Origin: Propionibacteriaceae bacterium
GTDB lineage: Bacteria > Actinomycetota > Actinomycetes > Propionibacteriales > Propionibacteriaceae
Length of the DNA: 34,075 bases
Direction: 5' to 3'
Assembly (NCBI GenBank): GCA_031267295.1
Contig: JAIRZI010000072.1
Span: 1-34,075 of the forward strand
The translations under genes and the position numbers were made by a program. Below are positions 1-8,342 of the stretch, in pieces; the stretch's first letter is position 1, and each line of letters begins with the position of its first letter. The notes below the pieces were generated by a model. It worked only from the letters and a program-made list of their open reading frames with translations. It made no database searches and was not told where the DNA came from.

Positions 1-235
1 TACTGCGCTGAATCGCCCTACACTCCTCGCAATGACGGAAAGACTTAGGTACGGCTACTGCGCTGAATCGCCCTACACTCCTCGCAATGACGGAAAGACT
101 TAGGTACGGCTACTGCGCGTTGTTGCGCTGTGCTTCCCTGTACTCCTCGCAGTGGCGGGGAGACTCGATACGCTACTGTGCCCTGCTGCACCGCGCCGCC
201 CTACACTCCTCGCAACGACGGAGAAACTCAATTGG
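1..235. repeat. degenerate tandem repeats of about 55-63 bp
   Basis: Four head-to-tail units are visible. Units 1-55 and 56-110 are identical; units 111-173 and 174-235 are diverged and a few bases longer. Each contains a core close to CTCCTCGCAATGACGG. That core is also one end of the palindromic element at 15604-15758, so the array probably grew from half of such an element. No convincing gene is seen here. The array lies just downstream of the GNAT gene and could extend past the start of the window. Confidence 0.85.
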
Positions 236-264
236 AAATACCTCCAAGCAGTGCGACGGTTGCA

Positions 265-1128
265 TCAGTACAGCACCGTGGCCATCTCACCTACCTGCTG
301 GAACCCAAGAGCGTAATACATCCGACGGGCGCGCAAATTGTAGTCGTTCACATACAGGCTGATGCGCGGCCAGGTCTGCCGCATATGTTGCAACGCTCCA
401 GCCATCAATGCGCAGGACAGCCCCTGCCCCCGATAGCGGCGTTCCAACCACACCCCCTGCACTTGGGCGATAGCGGGAGTAGCGGCACCCACATCCGCCT
501 TAAACCAATACTGATTGCCATTTTTTGCGCCGAAAGCCCGCTTGGCTCGCAACAAGGAGTGCACATAACTGTGATACGACCCGGAGGCATCATAGGGAGA
601 ATCTCCCACCTCTTCCAGATACATTCGCACCGCCGCCTGATAATAGAACTCCAGATCGGCAAGCGGCACCGGCGCTACCCGCGAATCGACTGCGCCAAGC
701 GGTTCTTGTTCCAGTAGCAACACCGGCTGACAAGAACGCAAACTGCGCGTCAACGCCCAAGTTTCCCCCCAACGCACACTTAAATGACGCTGCAAGGCTA
801 ACACCTCGGCGGCTGGCCCCATGATCGCTTTAGTGTTCTGCCGCATCCCCAACAGTTCGGCGAACTCTGTCAATGCTTCGTCGTCTACACCTACCGGCAC
901 AATATTGTTACCTCGATAAACAACAGCACTCAGTTTGCCGTCCCGGAAAAAGCCCAACAACCGATCCCGGGCAGCCACTTTGTCAATACTTTCGATAACT
1001 ATCCGGGATGAAATGAAGATGGCCTCCCCCTCTTTCGTAGCTAACAACGCCAAAAGCGCCGCACGGTCACTCTCTTCCAAGCTGCGCACTCCGTTAAACC
1101 CAACTTGGCGTGTCCGGGAGAACTTCAC
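265..1128 (-). CDS. GNAT-family acetyltransferase next to ispG
   Basis: This 287-residue protein has a divergent N-terminal half (about 1-140) and a C-terminal GNAT fold (about 150-287). The acetyl-CoA loop RRYRGQG is at 230-236, and the typical last GNAT segment [16 protein letters not shown] is at 261-276. It resembles the actinobacterial GNAT proteins encoded directly after ispG (the Rv2867c position in Mycobacterium tuberculosis). The acceptor substrate is unknown. The GTG start overlaps the ispG stop (GTGA), and a strong Shine-Dalgarno, GGAGGTGAG, lies inside the last ispG codons, so translation is probably coupled. It is the last gene of the thioesterase-dxr-ispG operon. Confidence 0.85.
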   Translation of the reverse strand: MKFSRTRQVGFNGVRSLEESDRAALLALLATKEGEAIFISSRIVIESIDKVAARDRLLGFFRDGKLSAVVYRGNNIVPVGVDDEALTEFAELLGMRQNTKAIMGPAAEVLALQRHLSVRWGETWALTRSLRSCQPVLLLEQEPLGAVDSRVAPVPLADLEFYYQAAVRMYLEEVGDSPYDASGSYHSYVHSLLRAKRAFGAKNGNQYWFKADVGAATPAIAQVQGVWLERRYRGQGLSCALMAGALQHMRQTWPRISLYVNDYNLRARRMYYALGFQQVGEMATVLY

Positions 1129-2252
1129 TCCTCACCTCCAAATAAGTCTGCGACTTCCAACTCACTTGCCAACTCCAGCAGAGCGGGCACGATCTCATTC
1201 TCCGCAACGGTGCGAACCACTTCACCCCGCACAAAAATCTGGCCTTTACCATTGCCGGATGCCACCCCGAGATCAGCCTCACGCGCCTCACCAGGGCCGT
1301 TCACCACGCACCCCATAACGGCGATGCGCAACGGTTTAGTGAATCCGGCAAGCCCCGAACTCACCTCGTCAAGCAGCCGGAAAACATCCACTTGACAACG
1401 ACCACAAGTGGGACAGGAGATGATCTCCAAGGTACGGGGTCGCAGGTGCAACGTCTCTAACAACTTCGTAGCAACTTTCACTTCTTCGACCGGTGGTGCG
1501 GAAAGTGACACCCTGATGGTGTCACCGATACCTTCCGCAAGTAAAACCGAGAATGCAGCCACGCTTTTTATCGTGCCTTGGAACGTTGGCCCCGCCTCAG
1601 TGACACCGAGATGTAACGGATAGTCGCAAGCCGCCGACAACTGCCGATACGCCGCAATCGTAGTTAGTACGTCATGGTGTTTTACGGATACTCCGAAATC
1701 GTAAAACCCAACGTCTTCAAACAATCTGGCCTCGATGAGCGCTGACTCCACTAACGCTTCTGGCGTAGCTTTGCCATACTTAGCGAACAACTTAGCATCC
1801 AGCGATCCCGCGTTGATGCCGATGCGCAGTGCGGTGCCGTGGGCTGTGGCGGCGCGGGCGATGTCTAGAATCTGGTCGTCAAACGCTTTAATGTTGCCAG
1901 GGTTCACACGTACTCCGGCACACCCGGCCTCAATGGCGGCGAACACGTAACGCGGTTGGAAATGAATATCAGCTATCAACGGCACCGGACAACGCTCAAC
2001 AAGCGTAGCCAGCGCGTCTGCGTCCTCTTGACGCGGGCAAGCCACCCGTACGATGTCACAACCGGCGGACACACATTCGGCGATCTGTTGCAGCGTGGCA
2101 TCTATATCATGGGTAGGAGTAGTAGTCATCGTCTGCACCGTGATTGGAGCATCGCCGCCCACATACTTATCGCCCAACCTCACCTTGCGGGTGAGACGAC
2201 GCTGAAACGTGTCACTCATACCTTTAAGGGTAGCGCTCCGACATTCAGACAT
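1125..2252 (-). CDS. ispG: 4-hydroxy-3-methylbut-2-enyl diphosphate synthase (IspG/GcpE)
   Basis: This is the penultimate enzyme of the MEP isoprenoid pathway. It reduces MEcPP to HMBPP in the cytosol using a 4Fe-4S cluster. Family hallmarks are [10 protein letters not shown] near the N terminus, [25 protein letters not shown], the [10 protein letters not shown] barrel strand, and the C-terminal cluster ligands in SCPTCGRCQ and [15 protein letters not shown]. Length (375 residues) is normal for the actinobacterial form. The start is uncertain: ATG at 2252 has a weak GAGTGAG upstream, ATG at 2219 has AAAGG too close to it, and a TTG at 2267 has no ribosome site. dxr lies 73 bp upstream in the same direction, and the GNAT gene overlaps the stop. 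Confidence 0.96.
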   Translation of the reverse strand: MSECRSATLKGMSDTFQRRLTRKVRLGDKYVGGDAPITVQTMTTTPTHDIDATLQQIAECVSAGCDIVRVACPRQEDADALATLVERCPVPLIADIHFQPRYVFAAIEAGCAGVRVNPGNIKAFDDQILDIARAATAHGTALRIGINAGSLDAKLFAKYGKATPEALVESALIEARLFEDVGFYDFGVSVKHHDVLTTIAAYRQLSAACDYPLHLGVTEAGPTFQGTIKSVAAFSVLLAEGIGDTIRVSLSAPPVEEVKVATKLLETLHLRPRTLEIISCPTCGRCQVDVFRLLDEVSSGLAGFTKPLRIAVMGCVVNGPGEAREADLGVASGNGKGQIFVRGEVVRTVAENEIVPALLELASELEVADLFGGEE

Positions 2253-2325
2253 CGTCTCACTCGCCAAAGTAAAACGTATGGTAAAAAAACTTCCGGGCGT
2301 TTATCCCCTGCATGAGCTAGCTCGC

Positions 2326-3522
2326 TCAATGTTCCAAACCAAGCGCGGTGCGCGCCGCTACTCGCGCCGCAGCATCGGCTGCCAACACATTTGGCAAAGT
2401 AAGCGTGGCATCAGAGACATAACTAGTGCTTAAGTGTTCATCCAACACTTTGGAAATGGTGCGCTGAATATCCAGAAAGCCGCACAACCCAGCACAGAAA
2501 GCATCTACCGCCACCTCATTGGCGGCGTTGAAAACCGCTGGTGCGCTACCCGCTAACTCCCCTGCGCGTCGCGCGTCGGCTAACGCGGTGAACACATTTT
2601 CGTCTACCGGTTCAAATGTCCAGGCCGTTGCAGCGTTCCACTGAGCGGGACGTACCACTTCCGGCAATCGGGTAGGCCAGGTTAGCCCCAAAGCGATAGG
2701 TAGTCGCATATCGGGTGACGCTGCTTGCAGGATAAGAGCGCCGTCTACAAACTCCACTCCAGAATGCACCACTGATTGCGGATGCGCCACCACCGTAATG
2801 CGTTCAATCGGCACACCGAACAACAGATGCGCTTCGATGATCTCCAACCCCTTATTTACCATGGTTGCTGAGTTGATACTCACCACTCGTCCCATGTTCC
2901 AAGTTGGATGCTGCAACGCCTGCGCGGGGGTTACTACGGCCAACTCGTCCAGACTATAACCTCGGAACGGTCCTCCAGATGCGGTAAGTAAAATACGAGA
3001 GATTTCGCCATGCTCACCAGCACGCAAACTTTGAGCGATAGCGGAGTGCTCAGAATCCACCGGCACTATCTGCCCCTCAGCGGCAGCGGCACACACCAAA
3101 GAACCGCCAATAACTAACGATTCCTTGTTTGCCAGCGCCAATGTCTTACCAGCTTGTAAAGCAGCCAAAGTGGCACTCAAGCCAGCGGCACCAGTGATAC
3201 CATTCAAAACCACATCAGCGGCAGCATAGGACGCGACGGCGGTTACTCCGGCAACGCCAGCCACAGTTCGAGTTGTTGGAATGCGCGCCCTGCGATCAGC
3301 GGCGGTTCTGGCGATAGTGGCTTCAAAACTGGCTATGGTGCTCGGGTCCGCTACCGCTACCACCGCCGGATTGAACTCCAACACCTGCTCAGCCAGCAGT
3401 GCGACGTTTGTTCCAGCGGCGGCCAACGCTACCACCCGTAGTTCGTTCGGGTGGGAGCGCACCACAGCAAGCGCTTGAGTTCCGATAGAACCGGTAGCTC
3501 CAAGAATGGCAACATTTCTCAT
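2326..3522 (-). CDS. dxr: 1-deoxy-D-xylulose 5-phosphate reductoisomerase (DXR/IspC)
   Basis: This enzyme performs the first committed MEP-pathway step, converting DXP to MEP with NADPH and a divalent metal. The 398-residue protein starts with the NADPH-binding GATGSIGTQAL (8-18). It then shows ALANKESLVIGG, the metal and substrate loop VDSEHSAIAQ, SGGPFR, and HPTWNMGRVVSINSATM. All are characteristic of DXR, and the length is normal. The ATG start overlaps the stop of the upstream thioesterase (ATGA), which indicates translational coupling. Downstream comes ispG directly, without the rip1/rseP protease gene that actinobacteria usually have between the two. Confidence 0.97.
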   Translation of the reverse strand: MRNVAILGATGSIGTQALAVVRSHPNELRVVALAAAGTNVALLAEQVLEFNPAVVAVADPSTIASFEATIARTAADRRARIPTTRTVAGVAGVTAVASYAAADVVLNGITGAAGLSATLAALQAGKTLALANKESLVIGGSLVCAAAAEGQIVPVDSEHSAIAQSLRAGEHGEISRILLTASGGPFRGYSLDELAVVTPAQALQHPTWNMGRVVSINSATMVNKGLEIIEAHLLFGVPIERITVVAHPQSVVHSGVEFVDGALILQAASPDMRLPIALGLTWPTRLPEVVRPAQWNAATAWTFEPVDENVFTALADARRAGELAGSAPAVFNAANEVAVDAFCAGLCGFLDIQRTISKVLDEHLSTSYVSDATLTLPNVLAADAAARVAARTALGLEH

Positions 3523-4400
3523 ACGACAAGCCGTGATTCTAAGGTGCGCCGCAGGTCGTCCGGCAGCGTTTGCGGCATCCCCTGCTGGTCAGCTGACACC
3601 ACAACGGAGCGCGCGCTTGCCATTAGCGAATTTCCGGCCAGTGGGTCGATCACCTCAGCCTGGTAAGTTATCGATGAAGTACCAACCTTTATCGGAGCCG
3701 TCGCCAAAACATACGGTGTGAGTCGATGCTTAAGTTGCGAGAGGTACTTGACATCCTGCCTAACCAACAGCCAAGTGATGTATTCTGTGGGCAGTTCGCC
3801 CTCCCCCCAGCTTGACGTGCCGATGCGCGCCATCTTGCCCGAAGAAACGGTAGTCATGGCGGCGATTCTAGCTTCTTGAATGAAATCGAAAAACCGGACA
3901 TTGTTGATATGCCCATACGGATCAAGGTCTGACCAACGCGGATAGAACTCGTAACGTTCTCCCCTGCCGTGCAACGCCACGCCTGGCAATTCGCGCAACG
4001 GCGCAGTCGTCACAAAACTCGACTCCAGATAGGCTCGCTCCGCAGTAGTGAGCCGCCTGGGCTGATCTGTTTCAAAGTCGTACGGACAACAAGTGTTCCT
4101 ACTGCGTGCCACTAACTGGGCACCGTCATAGAGCTGCATCGCCAACATAAACTTAGAGGCTCCCACTTCACAGACCACCACTTCTACCCGAAGCGGCTGT
4201 TGCGAATATGCGATAGGGTGAGCGAACTCGACTTGATTCTCAACGACGATACATCCGCTAACCAGCATTCCAGCGCTCGCCCCAGTACCGATGAACTGGG
4301 TGCGCGCTTCCTGGAAATATTCAGCGAATGCGGTGTTATTGGCATGACCCTGGGCATCTAAATCTGTCCAGCGGCGCGCTACGGTGGCATGAAAACTCAC
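3519..4400 (-). CDS. double-hotdog acyl-CoA thioesterase
   Basis: Two 4HBT hotdog domains lie in tandem in this 293-residue protein. Each begins with the same signature: RWTDLDAQGHANNTAFAEYF (about 10-29) and RWSDLDPYGHINNVRFFDFI (about 155-174). The Asp in DxxGHxNN is the usual catalytic or orienting residue of YbgC/FadM-like thioesterases, which hydrolyse acyl-CoA in the cytosol. The substrate cannot be told from sequence. The GTG start at 4400 has no Shine-Dalgarno. A TAAAGT hexamer ends 7 bases upstream, so the message may be leaderless. It heads the operon with dxr (overlap ATGA), ispG and the GNAT gene, and it follows an acyl-CoA ligase gene. Confidence 0.85.
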   Translation of the reverse strand: MSFHATVARRWTDLDAQGHANNTAFAEYFQEARTQFIGTGASAGMLVSGCIVVENQVEFAHPIAYSQQPLRVEVVVCEVGASKFMLAMQLYDGAQLVARSRNTCCPYDFETDQPRRLTTAERAYLESSFVTTAPLRELPGVALHGRGERYEFYPRWSDLDPYGHINNVRFFDFIQEARIAAMTTVSSGKMARIGTSSWGEGELPTEYITWLLVRQDVKYLSQLKHRLTPYVLATAPIKVGTSSITYQAEVIDPLAGNSLMASARSVVVSADQQGMPQTLPDDLRRTLESRLVV

Positions 4401-4454
4401 TTGAGAAACTTTACTCGTGATTCGCTAGGTTAACGCGCGTCGACGATACCCAGT

Positions 4455-6347
4455 TCAACTGCCGGAACGTTCTGTTTGCTTTTCAGGTAAGAACGGTATG
4501 CTCGAACTTTCCTCGGTGTAAATATCGTCAATGACAGTTGAGAAGTGGGCTAGCACGTTTGCACGACGCACTTTCAAACTCGGAGTTAACTCATCTAGCT
4601 CAAGCAAGAGGTCACGCTCTAAAATCACATATTTCTTGATGGTTTCCCAGCGCTCTAACCGCTTGTTTGCTCGCCGGATGCACCGATCAATGGAGGTTCG
4701 AATTTCTGGCAACTGCGTCAACTCTGCATAGCTAAGACCAGCTTTACCCCGTCTTTTCGCCCAAGCATCAAGTGGGTCACGATCCAAAATAACCAGTGCA
4801 GCGGCGTACTGCCGGTTTTCACCGATAACCACTGCCTGCGCCGCATATGGAGTGTTCGCCATGATGGCGTTCTCCACTTTCTGCGGAGAGATGTATTTGC
4901 CGTTAGACGTTTTCAGCACGTCCTTTTTACGATCAGTGATTTTGAGGTAGCCGGCGGCATCCACCTCGCCGATGTCGCCGGTGTGGAACCAACCGTCTTG
5001 GAACGCCTGGGCGCTTATCTGTGGCAAGTTGTGGTAACCCCGCGACACAATTGGGCCACTTATGAGAACTTCGCCATCGTCAGCGATACGCACCTGAACG
5101 CCCGGTAGCGGTTTGCCCACCGTACCGAAATGGGGACGTGAATCGTGATCCACGCAGGCGATAGCGGACGTTTCCGTCAGCCCATACCCTTCGATCAACG
5201 CGATGCCAGCGGAGTAGAACCACTCCTGCACCTGAGCTGAGAGTTTCGCGGAACCAGACACCATGAATCGCATCCGGCCGCCCAGTTTCTGCTTTAGCTT
5301 GGAGTACACCAGTTTGTCGGCGATTCGATACTTCAAGCTGAGCCAACTCGGCATCTTCTCGCCTGCCAACCGATAGCTCCGCGAATCCCGACCCACTGCG
5401 AAAGCCCAACGGCTGATACGACCTTTAAGTCCTCGCTTCGGATACATGGTGATGACGGCGGCTCGGATTTTCTCATAGATTCGGGGCACACCGACCATCA
5501 CCGTCGGTTTTACTTCGCCAACTCCTTGCACGATACGGTTCACTCGACCATCTATAGCGGATTCCGTTCCAACAGCTATCTGAGCCGACAGCAAATCGCG
5601 CCCGAAGACATGCGCCAACGGCAACCAGATATAGAGCATGTCGGTGTCGAAAATGAGTTTGTAGGCGTTCACCGACACCCCCTCATATGTCCAACAACCG
5701 TGAGAAAGTTCCACTCCTTTTGGAGTGCCGGTAGTGCCGGAGGTGTAGATAATAGTGGAGAGGTCATCGCGGGTGATGTCCGCAATTGATTCCGCAACCC
5801 GATTCGGGTTTTTTAAGTTGAACGCTTCGCCGCGCAGCGCGAGATCGCAGTAACGCACCACTCGCTGATCATTTAACTCTCCGGGCAAGCGGTCGTCGTC
5901 TATCAAGATGATGCAACGCAACTGTGCGTCAAGCGCGGGGCGACCAACCACTTTGGCAAGCTGTTCGGCGTTCTCCGCCACCAGAAACACCGCGTTGGAA
6001 TCCGTTAGGATGTACTCTGCGTCGGCGGCTTTAGTGGATGGGTAGATGGTGGTGGTCACCGCGGCACAACAGGCGATAGCTAAATCAATGAGTACCCATT
6101 CGATGCGGGTAGCGCTGGCGAGTGCAACTCGTTCACCTTTAGCTAGTTTCAAATCAAGCAGCGCACCGGCCAGCGCATCAACCTTGACACGCGCCTGCGC
6201 CCAGGTCAGCGTGCGCCACTCTTCCGGCTCGCTCAGCGCTGGGTAGTGGTAGGCCACTTTATTAGGTGAGAGGGCGACTCGACGTCGGAACATGTCTGGG
6301 TATGAAAGTGCGGAAATTGATACTAACTCTGCGCGAGTGTTGACCAT
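4455..6347 (-). CDS. long-chain fatty acid--CoA ligase (FadD15-like)
   Basis: This AMP-forming acyl-CoA synthetase of 630 residues activates fatty acids to acyl-CoA at the membrane or in the cytosol. The ATP-binding P-loop-like motif YTSGTTGTPKGVELSH is at 201-216. GYGLTETSA is near 387, GWFHTGD near 452, and TDRKKDVLKTSNGKYISP near 471-488. This set of motifs matches long-chain ligases (FACL/FadD15 type). The ATG start is preceded by GAGGAG at good spacing. The upstream region holds palindromes resembling a TetR-family operator. The adjacent thioesterase suggests a role in acyl-CoA turnover, but this is inference. Confidence 0.92.
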   Translation of the reverse strand: MVNTRAELVSISALSYPDMFRRRVALSPNKVAYHYPALSEPEEWRTLTWAQARVKVDALAGALLDLKLAKGERVALASATRIEWVLIDLAIACCAAVTTTIYPSTKAADAEYILTDSNAVFLVAENAEQLAKVVGRPALDAQLRCIILIDDDRLPGELNDQRVVRYCDLALRGEAFNLKNPNRVAESIADITRDDLSTIIYTSGTTGTPKGVELSHGCWTYEGVSVNAYKLIFDTDMLYIWLPLAHVFGRDLLSAQIAVGTESAIDGRVNRIVQGVGEVKPTVMVGVPRIYEKIRAAVITMYPKRGLKGRISRWAFAVGRDSRSYRLAGEKMPSWLSLKYRIADKLVYSKLKQKLGGRMRFMVSGSAKLSAQVQEWFYSAGIALIEGYGLTETSAIACVDHDSRPHFGTVGKPLPGVQVRIADDGEVLISGPIVSRGYHNLPQISAQAFQDGWFHTGDIGEVDAAGYLKITDRKKDVLKTSNGKYISPQKVENAIMANTPYAAQAVVIGENRQYAAALVILDRDPLDAWAKRRGKAGLSYAELTQLPEIRTSIDRCIRRANKRLERWETIKKYVILERDLLLELDELTPSLKVRRANVLAHFSTVIDDIYTEESSSIPFLPEKQTERSGS

Positions 6348-6424
6348 CTGTGCTCCTCTTGGGGGGTTGAGTTTGGGCTGTCTTAAGTGAAGTCCGGGTA
6401 GTTTCGCCTAAGACGAACCTACGC

Positions 6425-6453
6425 TTACGTAACTAAATCTTACGCTACCGTAA
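6425..6453. promoter_or_regulatory. candidate TetR-type operator upstream of the acyl-CoA ligase
   Basis: TTACGTAA (6425-6432) and TTACGCTACCGTAA (6440-6453) are two closely spaced palindromes sharing the TTACG/CGTAA half-site. They lie about 80-100 bp upstream of the ligase start. Dyads of this size and composition are typical of TetR-family regulators of fatty-acid genes. No regulator gene is in the window, so the assignment is inferred. Confidence 0.4.
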
Positions 6454-6768
6454 CTTAAGGGTGCCGCTCTTCCCACGCCGCGCATTGCACTAAGGTATCG
6501 TTATTCTCTTTGTATGTTTCCTACAATACGCTAACTTTCTTTCGCCCATTAGAGTCGATTTTTGTTATATAACTTCTCCAAAAACGCGAAATGTCTTTAC
6601 ATAACATCAGTTCGCTCTTATGCTCACCTGTTTCGAGAACAGGTAGCCACCACTGAGGATAAAAGTGTTTTCTTAGCGCCAAAAAGCCACGAAGTTGGCC
6701 AGTGGGAAACGCTCACTTGAAGCGACACTCGCGCACAAGTGAACCGGCTAGCTGCCGGAGGTGTTGGC

Positions 6769-6843
6769 ATGGGTGCGTCACTCACCGCAGTACCAGTGCA
6801 GAACCTAAGCACATTACGTCTAGACTGTGCGCGTGCCCACTGA
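6769..6843 (+). CDS. possible 24-residue leader peptide before safE
   Basis: An ATG is preceded by GGAGG at 7 bases, the best ribosome site in this intergenic region. The frame reads 24 codons and stops just inside the safE coding sequence, overlapping its proposed start. A cysteine codon lies near the end (DCARAH). It could be a regulatory upstream frame for a sulfur-compound exporter, or chance. It is only translated if a transcript starts upstream of the TAGACT box at 6821. Confidence 0.25.
   Translation: MGASLTAVPVQNLSTLRLDCARAH
6821..6826 (+). promoter_or_regulatory. -10 box TAGACT of safE, probably leaderless
   Basis: TAGACT is followed by exactly six bases and then GTG at 6833, so transcription would begin at the start codon. 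The same hexamer and spacing occur before the malic enzyme gene, and the same hexamer precedes tRNA-Ala. No clear -35 box is visible. Confidence 0.5.
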
Positions 6844-7621
6844 TCTCACCGCATTATCAATCACAGCCCTTTGTTTGGCGGCGTTCACTGCGGGTTGGAT
6901 TGATTCAGTGGTTGGCGGCGGTGGCGTGATACAACTACCGGCGCTACTATTTGGGTTGCCGACGACACCGGTGGCGCTGTTGAGCGGCACTAACAAACTT
7001 TCCAGCGTAGCTGGTACTACCAGTGCCACCGTCACTTATCTGCACAAAGTGCGAGTTGATTTAAGCGTTGTCGGTGCGGCTATGGCCACGGCGTTCATCG
7101 GTTCCATGACAGGAGCTAGAATGATTTCGCTGCTCCCCCGAGTGGCGTTCACGCCGATAGTCGCCGTCGCAGTGGCCATCGTGGGGATTTATACCTGGCG
7201 AAAATCTGAACTTGGCGCGCGAACCATACTGCGGTACGACCGCCCACAACTGCGACTCCGGGCAGCTATTATCGGGGGTGCCATCGGGCTATGGGACGGC
7301 ATGATCGGCCCCGGTACCGGCATCTTCCTGCTGGTGACTTTCGCTGCTCTGCTGGGCTACGGGTTTTTAGAAGCTAGCACTATGACGAAGTTAGTGAATC
7401 TCACCACCAACGTAGCCGCCTTGATCGTGCTCGGCGTTCAAGGCAACGTCATTTGGACGTTGGGAGCCATGATGGCGCTTTGCAATCTGGCAGGCGGATT
7501 CATCGGCGCCCGAACGGCGATCACCTACGGCAACACTTTCATCCGTAAAGTGTTCCTGTTCACCGTTATCGTAGTGGAAGCGAAACTGCTCTATGACACG
7601 GCACTGTTGGTTTTCGGGTGA
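6833..7621 (+). CDS. TauE/SafE-family membrane exporter
   Basis: This integral membrane protein of about 262 residues is rich in hydrophobic segments (about eight). It has the family's N-terminal pattern AGWIDSVVGGGGVIQLPAL and a second half containing GFYD-like GLWDGMIGPGTGIFL, the internal duplication typical of TauE/SafE (DUF81) proteins. These are usually linked to export of sulfite, sulfonates or other organic anions, but the substrate is not predictable. GTG at 6833 is preferred over GTG at 6827: neither has a Shine-Dalgarno, but a TAGACT -10 sits six bases before the former. A weak hairpin with a short T-run follows the gene. Confidence 0.88.
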   Translation: MPTDLTALSITALCLAAFTAGWIDSVVGGGGVIQLPALLFGLPTTPVALLSGTNKLSSVAGTTSATVTYLHKVRVDLSVVGAAMATAFIGSMTGARMISLLPRVAFTPIVAVAVAIVGIYTWRKSELGARTILRYDRPQLRLRAAIIGGAIGLWDGMIGPGTGIFLLVTFAALLGYGFLEASTMTKLVNLTTNVAALIVLGVQGNVIWTLGAMMALCNLAGGFIGARTAITYGNTFIRKVFLFTVIVVEAKLLYDTALLVFG

Positions 7622-7668
7622 AGTTAGCCATCTGGACACCCCCCACCGTAAACATAATCGTCACAGCA

Positions 7669-7708
7669 GGCAAGCGCATATCGTGCGTTGCTTTGCCCCC
7701 TAGTTTTT
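7669..7708 (+). terminator. imperfect hairpin plus T-run after safE
   Basis: GGCAAGCGCA (7669-7678) can pair with TGCGTTGCTTTGCC (7684-7697), leaving a bulge. CCCTAGTTTTT follows. Its placement about 50 bp after the safE stop fits a Rho-independent terminator, though the stem is imperfect. Confidence 0.4.
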
Positions 7709-7850
7709 AGCAGTACCCCAACTACCTCCCCTCCTAAAAAACGCTTCCACCATTGGCATAAACCTGGTTGCATACTCTGAACATCGCAGCGGATACCAAC
7801 GCCGTTACTGTTTAACTACCTCAACCGTAAGGCATCAGAATCTGGATAGT

Positions 7851-7880
7851 TTGGCTAGTGTGCGTAGTAACTGGTAGCGT
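7851..7880 (+). promoter_or_regulatory. possible rpsT promoter
   Basis: TTGGCT (7851-7856) and TAGCGT (7875-7880) are separated by 18 bp and lie 47 bp upstream of the rpsT start. Both boxes match the consensus only partly. Confidence 0.3.
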
Positions 7881-7926
7881 TACCACTTGCGTTTAGGCAC
7901 AATCCGAAGGCAGAGAAGGCAACCAA

Positions 7927-8187
7927 GTGGCGAATATCAAATCGCAAAAGAAGCGCGTCAAGACCAATGAGATCGCTCGGCAACGTAATAAGGCTGTTAA
8001 GAGCGAGTTGCGCACCCATATACGCGCTGCCCGTAGCGCTATCGCAGCAGGTGACTCTGAAGCGGCAACTGCTGCGGCCAAGGTCGCCACTAGGGCGCTC
8101 GATAAAGCCGTTACTAAGGGTGTCATTCACCCAAACCAAGCGGCGAATCGTAAATCAGCTATCGCTAGTGCAGCCGCCGCGCGCTAA
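7927..8187 (+). CDS. rpsT: 30S ribosomal protein S20
   Basis: This 86-residue basic protein begins with the S20 signature [15 protein letters not shown]. It has the alanine/lysine-rich helical body and the C-terminal [13 protein letters not shown] motif that contact 16S rRNA in the small subunit. The GTG start follows GAGAAGG at 8 bases. It converges with holA, as in most actinobacteria, and a strong terminator hairpin follows it. Confidence 0.97.
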   Translation: MANIKSQKKRVKTNEIARQRNKAVKSELRTHIRAARSAIAAGDSEAATAAAKVATRALDKAVTKGVIHPNQAANRKSAIASAAAAR

Positions 8188-8211
8188 GTTAAGCAACAAT
8201 AAACACTTTTT

Positions 8212-8250
8212 CAACAACTGAGCGTCAACGCGCTCAGTTGTTGTGTTTTC
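8212..8250 (+). terminator. strong Rho-independent terminator of rpsT
   Basis: A perfect 13-bp stem (CAACAACTGAGCG with its complement at 8231-8243) encloses a 6-base loop and is followed by TGTTTT. It begins 24 bases after the rpsT stop. The near-symmetrical A/T flanks may also slow holA transcription from the opposite side. Confidence 0.85.
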
Positions 8251-8342
8251 GTATCTGGCAGAGTCGCCGGTTTGGTTTGGCTGTATTTTCTTAGCGTATG
8301 AGATGCCAGCGCTCCCGCGTTCTCAGCTTGTCAAACGCTGCT

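Larger units (their letters stand above)
6348..6832. other. 485-bp divergent intergenic region (fadD / safE)
   Basis: This region lies between two divergently transcribed genes. It contains the fadD-side palindromes at 6425-6453, a 7-bp-arm inverted repeat at 6626-6644 (ACCTGTT and AACAGGT around TCGAG), a small CCGGC/GCCGG hairpin at 6744-6758, a short reading frame with a good ribosome site at 6769-6843, and a -10 box just before safE. No longer gene is credible. Confidence 0.6.
7622..7926. other. 305-bp intergenic region upstream of rpsT
   Basis: It holds the likely safE terminator near 7669-7708 and a possible rpsT promoter (TTGGCT at 7851-7856, TAGCGT at 7875-7880). No gene is seen in the rest. 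Confidence 0.5.

Noticed and set aside
1-235. CRISPR array
   Set aside because: The units are contiguous tandem repeats without unique spacers, and no cas genes are present.
6600-6832. Riboswitch upstream of safE
   Set aside because: The hairpins at 6626-6644 and 6744-6758 do not fit a SAM or other riboswitch core that I know.
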